Assembly (NCBI GenBank): GCA_900539775.1
Contig: UQDL01000008.1
Span: 3,910-67,909 of the forward strand
Direction of reading: 5' to 3'
From: an uncultured Anaerotruncus sp.
Lineage (GTDB): Bacteria; Bacillota; Clostridia; Oscillospirales; Acutalibacteraceae
Length of the DNA: 64,000 bases
The position numbers and the translations under genes are program-made. This document shows positions 59,342 through 64,000 of this stretch, one piece after another. Numbering within the stretch: the stretch's first letter is position 1; every line of letters starts with the position of its first letter. The notes under the pieces are model-generated. The model searched no databases, was not told the DNA's origin, and worked only from the letters and a program-made list of their open reading frames with translations.

Positions 59342-60474
59342 AAAGGCTATCTTTGCAATGGCGCATAACCATAATGACGGCTATTTTAATATGCATAACA
59401 TGTGTGCTGATGAACTGCTTGATAGGATATTCCGGCAAACATTATATGGATTCAATAGGAAACGGCATTTCGGCTTACAGTGATATTGACGGCGGCGAGC
59501 CCGGAGCATTTGACCCGCAAAGCGAAAATATTGATAATGAGGTTACTATTATCGTAAGCGGAGCACAGCAATCCTTCGGCACAACAAATTGGTATATAAC
59601 GGCGGCGGTTACTCTGCTTGGCGGCGTGCTTGCATATTTCGTAAGCGGCCGTGCATTAAAGCCGCTTCGCAGCTTTGCCGCTCAGGTTGAAAATGTGCAG
59701 CCGAATAACCTTGCGGATATGGAAATCAGTGAGGATGTGCTTCCTGAATTCAAGCAATTCAGCAAATCGTTCAACAGCATGATCAAGCGGCTTGATGAGG
59801 GCTTTTCGGCGCAGCGCCAATTCACGGGAAATGCAGCTCATGAATTGCGAACTCCCCTTGCGCTGACACAGGCGCAAATTGAGCTTTTCGCCGCAGAGCA
59901 TCCCGATGTGCAGCCGGAAACGGCAGAATTTTTAAAGCTTTTGCAAGAGCAAACCGAGCGAATGTCTCAAATGACAAAAACATTGCTTGAAATGAGCGAG
60001 TTGCGCTCTGTGCCCTGCAACGACAGAATTGAGCTTGCCCCAATGATAGAAGAAATCATAACCGATCTTGAGCCGATTGCGGAGGAAAAAGGAATTGCCC
60101 TTAATTATGACGGCAACGGCACAATGATCGGCAGCGACACATTGATTTACAGATTGATATTTAACCTTACGGAAAATGCCATACGGTATAACCGCACAAA
60201 TGCGCAAGTGCATATTTCCGTTTGCGATAATAAAGATAAGATTTTGATACGTGTGCGTGATAACGGCCACGGCATACCGGAACAATACAGAGAAAGTATT
60301 TTCCAGCCTTTCTTCCGCATTGATAAATCACGCAGCAGAGCGCACGGCGGAGTAGGCCTTGGATTATCGCTTGTTTGGGAAATTGTGTTGCTCCACAAGG
60401 GTGAAATAAAAATTGAAGAAAGCTCGGATAACGGCACGGTTATGCTTGTAACACTTCCAAAAGAGCAAGCTTAA
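59338..60474 (+). CDS. Sensor histidine kinase
   Basis: 378 residues: membrane segments at about 10-30 and 85-103 with a ~55-residue outside loop between them (rich in Asp/Glu/Gly), a HAMP-like region, HisKA box RQFTGNAAHELRTPLALTQAQ split around His168, and ATPase domain with N box (RLIFNLTENAIRYN), DNGHGIP and FFRIDKSRSRAHGGVGLGL. Pairs with the regulator just upstream. The signal is unknown; an acidic loop suggests a cation or peptide ligand. Confidence 0.92.
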   Translation: MKRLSLQWRITIMTAILICITCVLMNCLIGYSGKHYMDSIGNGISAYSDIDGGEPGAFDPQSENIDNEVTIIVSGAQQSFGTTNWYITAAVTLLGGVLAYFVSGRALKPLRSFAAQVENVQPNNLADMEISEDVLPEFKQFSKSFNSMIKRLDEGFSAQRQFTGNAAHELRTPLALTQAQIELFAAEHPDVQPETAEFLKLLQEQTERMSQMTKTLLEMSELRSVPCNDRIELAPMIEEIITDLEPIAEEKGIALNYDGNGTMIGSDTLIYRLIFNLTENAIRYNRTNAQVHISVCDNKDKILIRVRDNGHGIPEQYRESIFQPFFRIDKSRSRAHGGVGLGLSLVWEIVLLHKGEIKIEESSDNGTVMLVTLPKEQA

Positions 60475-60546
60475 TTGCATAAGCATAAAAAGCGCCTTGC
60501 ATAATTGCAAAGTGCTTCATTCAACAATATTAAATTTGGGCATAAG

Positions 60547-60577
60547 AAAAGCGCCATACTACTGTATAGTGCTTTTT
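60547..60577 (+). terminator. Terminator after the two-component operon
   Basis: AAAAGCGCCATAC / GTATAGTGCTTTT with a 4-base loop and two G.U-type mismatches, followed by T and AAATT. A similar imperfect hairpin (GCGCCTTGCA / TGCAAAGTGC) sits just upstream at about 60491-60516. Confidence 0.65.
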
Positions 60578-60647
60578 AAATTAAATCATCTGGTATTAAA
60601 TTATCTGTTTTCAAATCTGTGGTAACCTTCAAGCGGGAAATAATATG

Positions 60648-60803
60648 CTATTTTCTACATTTGTTACACCACAAAATAGCATACCCATAATCCCCAGAAA
60701 CCTTTTTTGCACAATAGTCAGTATCTTCACTACCACAAAACGGACACACACCGACAGTTCTTGTCTTTGCGAATGTTTCTATATTACCAATCCAACCATT
60801 CAT
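60648..60803 (-). CDS. Small zinc-ribbon protein of mobile-element type
   Basis: 51 residues. Two CxxC pairs, CPFCGSEDTDYC near 20-31 and WCNKC at 45-49, give a zinc ribbon like that of Lar-type and other phage or conjugative-element proteins. AGAGGTG site before the ATG. It lies directly after the fused parA fragment on the same strand. The base composition differs from the host genes upstream. Function unknown. Confidence 0.65.
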   Translation of the reverse strand: MNGWIGNIETFAKTRTVGVCPFCGSEDTDYCAKKVSGDYGYAILWCNKCRK

Positions 60804-60804
60804 A

Positions 60805-61000
60805 TTATTTCACCTCTTTCTTAAGTCGTTCAAAAACTTCATCTTGTATATTATATGCTTCTTTTTCCATATCAGACAAATGTTCTTGGCAATACTTTCT
60901 TACCCTGCATTGCAAGACCTACGCCGAGATTTACCGTAGTGGTTGTCTTTCCAACTCCGCCTTTTTGATTGCATATTGCAATCGTTTTGCAGTTTGACAC
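60805..61000 (-). pseudogene. parA (Soj) 5' fragment joined to the tail of another gene
   Basis: From a GTG at 61000 with a perfect AAAGGAGG site, the first about 36 codons are a ParA N-terminus (TIAICNQKGGVGKTTTTVNLG, with the Walker A motif). Homology then ends at about 60895 and the frame stops at 60872. In another frame the sequence continues as the end of an unrelated ORF (DMEKEAYNIQDEVFERLKKE, stop at 60805). The join is best explained by a deletion between two genes of a plasmid or integrative conjugative element. Confidence 0.75.
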
Positions 61001-61440
61001 TTTGTTGTCCTCCTTTCTTAAAATTCATAGCTTTTCGGCTATGTACCTGACCGATTCATTTCCTAATCAGTCGTGGCAATATTTATTCTCAATACCCCTT
61101 GCCGAGCAAAACGCCGTGGGAAGTCACTAAGGAACAGATTGCTAATCTGTATCATAGGAGTTTCACCTCTGCCGGGTTTTCCGCCAGCCCCGTAGGGAAG
61201 TATCATTATCATTCTGACTGTCGTCGCCATAACAGTTGCAACCTGTTATTTATATCGGGAGTTCTCGCTATTCTGAAATTCAGAAGTTTCGGCGTACCCG
61301 ATAAGGTGGCTATCATCAGAAATAAAGTCTTAGTGACCTGTATATTCAGTTTTCAAAGTTCAAGTGAAAGGCTTCCGATTTTATGGTTCGGAATTAACCC
61401 CTTCACTTGTTTGAACTGGGAGAGGCATTTTGCACCCCCT
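61001..61440 (-). other. Long noncoding leader of the parA fragment with strong RNA structure
   Basis: No supported ORF in about 440 bases. On the minus strand the region holds several clear stems: CAGATT / AATCTG (61135-61149), AACAG / CTGTT (61231-61246), TTCTGAA-A-TTCAGAA (61271-61285), and a long-range TATCGGG (61253-61259) with CCCGATA (61297-61303) enclosing the last one. It leads directly into the parA ribosome site. Its survival beside a broken parA, and its folded character, suggest a conserved element RNA. Long leaders like this occur ahead of parA in conjugative elements of gut Firmicutes, but I cannot verify identity. Confidence 0.5.
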
Positions 61441-61472
61441 CTGAGCAAAAATTTTTCAACTTTTTTTGAAAA

Positions 61473-61513
61473 TAAAAAAAGCCGCCTATTTTAAATTTGA
61501 GGTCAATAGACGG
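61473..61513 (-). terminator. Minus-strand terminator upstream of the parA leader
   Basis: CCGCCTATT (61482-61490) and AATAGACGG (61505-61513) form a 9-base stem with one mismatch; on the minus strand it ends in CTTTTTTTATT. No intact minus-strand gene remains upstream of it, so it is probably a leftover of the mobile element. Confidence 0.6.
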
Positions 61514-61618
61514 AGGGTAGAAATTTTCATATTTATGATGTATAATATGTGATATTAAAGATTGATAAATCGGAATTTGAGAAGGTAAGTGAATGGGATA
61601 CCATGGAGGAATATGATA

Positions 61619-61783
61619 ATGTCGAAAGATGAGTATTTGATAACCGATACGCCCCTCAAAGCGTTGACGGTTTTTGCAATGCCAATGATTCTTGGAAGTT
61701 TTTTTCAGCAAATATACAATATGGCCGACAGTCTGTTGTACAAAGAAGATTTTGCATGGATGAAAAAAAACAAACCTTGTTGA
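61619..61783 (+). pseudogene. MATE-family efflux pump, N-terminal fragment
   Basis: From the ATG at 61619 (GGAGG site 8-9 bases upstream) the protein starts YLITDTPLKALTVFAMPMI and runs through FFQQIYNMADS, the start of a MATE multidrug pump. After Ser the family sequence ends abruptly; 16 unrelated residues follow to a TGA at 61781-61783. The remaining about 400 residues are missing. The break point, between 61733 and 61777, marks the left edge of the downstream citrate synthase cassette. Confidence 0.75.
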
Positions 61784-61813
61784 GGTTAAATTGAGTTTTC
61801 CATTGTATTGTAT
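61777..61813 (+). promoter_or_regulatory. Promoter-like module upstream of citrate synthase (copy 1)
   Basis: TTGTTGAGGTTAAATTGAG (61777-61795) then TTGTATTGTAT (61803-61813), 26 bases from start to start. Exactly the same arrangement is at 63801-63837. It contains TTGAG twice with an 11-base period, and could be read as TTGAGG, 17 bases, TTGTAT. Confidence 0.55.
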
Positions 61814-61922
61814 TGCTAATGAATAAGAATAAAAAAAAGAACAGACAATGCTGAATACTCTGGAAACAAGAATATCTGAGTATAGTATGTAAGTTCGTAA
61901 CAGAATGAAAGGAGCGATTCAA

Positions 61923-63269
61923 ATGAGCAATTTGGAAAATTATATGAAACAGCAAGCAATTTTTTGTGAACAAAATGATAGCATTAGTAAGAATCTGTAT
62001 TCAGAGTATGGTGTAAAAAGAGGCTTACGAGATGAAAAAGGCCAAGGTGTGTTGACAGGGCTTACAAATATTTCTGATATAAAAGCTTTTGAATATCATG
62101 ATGGAGTAAAGAGCCCATGTGATGGCGAGTTATCTTATCGTGGTTATAATATAAAAGATTTAGTAACAGGAGGTAAAGGAAAAAGGTTTATCTTTGAAGA
62201 AGGAGCATATCTTCTTTTATTCGGAGAATTGCCAACTAATACACAGTTAATGGAATTTCAGGGAAAACTATCTGATTGTATGGAACTACCGACTGACTTT
62301 ACCAGAGATGTCATTATGAAAGCACCTACATCAGATATTATGGGTTCTATGACTCGAAGTATTCTTACATTGGGCTCTTACGATAAGGAGAAAGAAAGTC
62401 TTGAAATTCCGAATGTGCTAAGGCAGAGTATGCAGTTGATCGCAGTATTTCCTATGTTAGCAGTATATGCATACCATGCTTATTGTCATTATGAAAAAAA
62501 CGAAAGTATGTATATTCATAGACCTGAAAAAGATTTATCTATTGCTGAAAATTTCCTGCGCCTATTAAGACCAGATACAAAATTCACAGAACTGGAAGCA
62601 AGAGTACTGGATATAGCATTATTGTTACATATGGAACATGGTGGTGGTAACAATTCTACATTTACTACACGGGTAGTAACATCTTCAGGTTCAGATACTT
62701 ATTCTGTTATTTCAGCAGCAATGTCATCCTTAAAAGGAAAAAAACATGGCGGTGCAAATCTGATGGTAATGAATATGATGGATGATATTAAAAGTCATGT
62801 GAAAGATTATGAAGACGAAGAGGAAATTACATCATATCTGAGTAAGATTTTGAAGAAAGAGGCGTTTGATCAGAAAGGACTTATTTATGGAATGGGACAT
62901 GCTGTGTATTCTATTTCAGATCCGAGAGAAAGGGTGTTCAAAGGCTTTGTAGAACAACTCGCAAGGGATAAAGGACGTGAGAAAGATATGACCCTTTATA
63001 ACAATATTGAGAAGATTGCACCTAAGTTGATTGCAAAGCAGCGTCAGATATTCAAAGGAGTAAGTCCTAATATAGATTTCTATAGTGGTTTTGTGTATGA
63101 TATGTTGAATATTCCAAGAGAATTGTACACGCCATTATTTGCGATAGCAAGAATTGCTGGTTGGAGTGCACATCGCCTGGAAGAATTGATAACTACAGAT
63201 AAGATCATTCGACCGGCATATAAGAGCCTAGTCAGCAAAAAAGAATATATAGAAAGAGAGGAACGATAA
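61923..63269 (+). CDS. gltA: Citrate/2-methylcitrate synthase
   Basis: 448 residues. Condenses acetyl-CoA with oxaloacetate (or propionyl-CoA in methylcitrate types). Motifs: ELSYRGYNIKDLV, LLLHMEHGGGNNSTFTTR, KKHGGANLMVM, and IYGMGHAVYSISDPRERVFK with the catalytic His, then ATTR-like AGWSAHRLEEL. Length fits the type used by Firmicutes with an N-terminal extension. The ATG at 61923 has an AAAGGAG site 9 bases upstream. Codon use (AGA for Arg, A/T-ending codons) differs from the first 60 kb, suggesting transfer. Followed at once by a MarR-type gene. Preference for citrate over methylcitrate is not resolved. Confidence 0.9.
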   Translation: MSNLENYMKQQAIFCEQNDSISKNLYSEYGVKRGLRDEKGQGVLTGLTNISDIKAFEYHDGVKSPCDGELSYRGYNIKDLVTGGKGKRFIFEEGAYLLLFGELPTNTQLMEFQGKLSDCMELPTDFTRDVIMKAPTSDIMGSMTRSILTLGSYDKEKESLEIPNVLRQSMQLIAVFPMLAVYAYHAYCHYEKNESMYIHRPEKDLSIAENFLRLLRPDTKFTELEARVLDIALLLHMEHGGGNNSTFTTRVVTSSGSDTYSVISAAMSSLKGKKHGGANLMVMNMMDDIKSHVKDYEDEEEITSYLSKILKKEAFDQKGLIYGMGHAVYSISDPRERVFKGFVEQLARDKGREKDMTLYNNIEKIAPKLIAKQRQIFKGVSPNIDFYSGFVYDMLNIPRELYTPLFAIARIAGWSAHRLEELITTDKIIRPAYKSLVSKKEYIEREER

Positions 63270-63270
63270 T

Positions 63271-63696
63271 ATGGGAGCAGGAACCAGTGCAGAGGAGTTT
63301 TTTTTAAAGAGCGTCAATGTTGAAAGCATATTTGAATTTATTGAAAGAACAGATTATTTGTTCCTTTATAGTATAAAGGAATGTGTTGAAAAATCAGACT
63401 GTCATGAAGGAGTATATCTTTCAGAAGTGGCAGAATACATGAAATTATCGATTCCAGAAACATCTAAGATGGTAAAAAGTCTTGAAAATAAAGGATATAT
63501 TATCTGGAAATTAGATGAAAAAAAAGAAAGAACATACCTTGTTTTGACGAACAAGGCAATTGAATTAAGTAATTGTCAGAAAAAAAAAATGATAGAAGCT
63601 TATGAAAAAATCATATCGAATATACAAGAAGATGACCTGGCAGTTACACAGTGTACATTGAGAAAAATCCGACAGCTTATGGAAGAAATAAAATAG
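63271..63696 (+). CDS. MarR-family transcriptional regulator
   Basis: 141 residues. Winged helix region VYLSEVAEYMKLSIPETSKMVKSLENKGYIIWKLDEKKERTYLVLT, split over helices 2-4 and the wing, within the MarR fold. It begins one base after the citrate synthase stop with a GAGAGGA site, so the two are co-transcribed. It may bind the element found at 61777 and 63801. Ligand unknown. Confidence 0.82.
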   Translation: MGAGTSAEEFFLKSVNVESIFEFIERTDYLFLYSIKECVEKSDCHEGVYLSEVAEYMKLSIPETSKMVKSLENKGYIIWKLDEKKERTYLVLTNKAIELSNCQKKKMIEAYEKIISNIQEDDLAVTQCTLRKIRQLMEEIK

Positions 63697-63741
63697 TGAT
63701 TAATACAACGGAGTAAGAAAAGCTCCTTCATATATTAGAAT

Positions 63742-63788
63742 AAAAATATGACTGTTTCTTTAAAAAGAAGCCGGTCATATTTTTTTAT
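63742..63788 (+). terminator. Terminator after the MarR gene
   Basis: AAAAATATGAC / GTCATATTTTT arms enclose a smaller TTCTTT / AAAGAA stem and end in a T run (63780-63786). Confidence 0.8.
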
Positions 63789-63800
63789 GAAAAATAAATT

Positions 63801-63837
63801 TTGTTGAGGTTAAATTGAGATTGACTTTGTATTGTAT
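63801..63837 (+). promoter_or_regulatory. Promoter-like module upstream of the last gene (copy 2)
   Basis: The same TTGTTGAGGTTAAATTGAG (63801-63819) and TTGTATTGTAT (63827-63837) with the same 26-base spacing as copy 1. Here a second reading is also possible: TTGACT (63821-63826), 16 bases, TAAAAT (63843-63848). Confidence 0.55.
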
Positions 63838-63871
63838 AAGTATAAAATAAAAAGGAATCATGTGATGTACA

Positions 63872-64000
63872 ATGAAAAAGTATAAAATATGTAAAATCCT
63901 TCTTGTTATACTGTCAATTTTTTTATGTGTGGTTTTTTATGAATCATTTGGAATCTGTATTGCATATAAAAAACAGCCGGAAGTGTCTAATACCATCAAA
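63872..64000 (+). CDS. Unidentified membrane or exported protein, N-terminus only
   Basis: Forty-three codons from an ATG at 63872 to the window edge, in frame and open. The first 30 residues have a basic start (MKKYKICK) and a hydrophobic stretch ILLVILSIFLCVVFY, so this is a signal peptide or signal anchor. The ribosome site is poor (AAAGGAA about 15 bases upstream), so the start is not certain. Its promoter module is shared with the citrate synthase operon, suggesting joint control. I cannot name a family from this part. Confidence 0.5.
   Translation, partial: MKKYKICKILLVILSIFLCVVFYESFGICIAYKKQPEVSNTIK

Noticed and set aside
60600..61620. Plus-strand ORFs of 96 and 131 codons in the mobile-element region.
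   Set aside because: They run antisense to the parA fragment, the zinc-ribbon gene and the structured leader, and lack ribosome sites and recognisable protein features.
61777..63819. The two TTGTTGAGGTTAAATTGAG copies as target-site duplications of a transposon.
   Set aside because: Target duplications are usually shorter and exact; here a second block is conserved at fixed distance with different bases between, no transposase or inverted ends are present, and each copy precedes a gene.

Overview
The window looks like the chromosome of an obligately anaerobic, low-to-mid GC Gram-positive of the class Clostridia, most like a gut Oscillospirales/Ruminococcaceae-type bacterium. The evidence is the Firmicutes order of the rimP-nusA-ylxR-ylxQ-infB-rbfA-nrnA-truB-ribF operon, sigma-A type promoters, AGGAGG ribosome binding sites, a PerR/reverse-rubrerythrin oxygen-defence pair, ferrous iron uptake, and peptidoglycan genes without any outer-membrane genes. 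The assignment is by inference only; there is no rRNA gene here.

Layout. 1-6951 (minus strand) is the translation/transcription-factor operon with a near-consensus promoter. 6963-13964 (minus) carries a GH13 glucosidase, NADP-type glutamate dehydrogenase with a hairpin over its ribosome binding site, an internally deleted sugar acetyltransferase, a TrpXYZ-type ABC importer and an XRE regulator. 14237-20168 has a large secreted glucosaminidase with four ~181-residue repeats, an MFS permease, tRNA-Val and exonuclease III. 20333-27403 is the most coherent cluster: D-amino-acid transaminase, the two halves of a D-glutamate cyclase as separate genes, 5-oxoprolinase PxpB/C/A, alanine racemase and a YbaK-type tRNA deacylase. 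It carries an unusual pseudoknot-capable leader after the first gene.

27697-31701 has two tandem paralogous membrane proteins (the second with an in-frame stop), a stand-alone acyltransferase domain and a membrane-bound XRE protein. 31755-35209 is a phosphate module: Na/Pi cotransporter with PhoU domain, PhoB-like regulator and PhoR-like kinase, with an 11-bp-period Pho-box-like array at its promoter. The divergent side has a strong promoter, a 38-codon ORF, a terminator and then two ABC half-transporters, an arrangement like the attenuated bmrBCD system. 39581-47337 holds a YoaK-type membrane protein, an AIM24 protein, Ddl, a MurF-like ligase, a hydrolase and a membrane PIG-L deacetylase. 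47543-48516 is perR and reverse rubrerythrin.

48656-60474 has a GPH sugar transporter, a broken yfhO, a FeoA-FeoB fusion with its Cys-rich partner, a CXXC/NapH-like/TlpA-like redox trio and a two-component system. From about 60600 the DNA changes character: it is visibly AT-richer, prefers AGA and A/T-ending codons, and holds mobile-element debris (a parA 5' fragment with a long structured leader, a zinc-ribbon gene, a truncated MATE pump) and then a citrate synthase-MarR pair bracketed by two copies of the same promoter-like element.

Five genes are visibly damaged (acetyltransferase, second paralogue, yfhO, parA, MATE), so gene decay is a theme. All promoter, operator and structure calls are by eye and untested.
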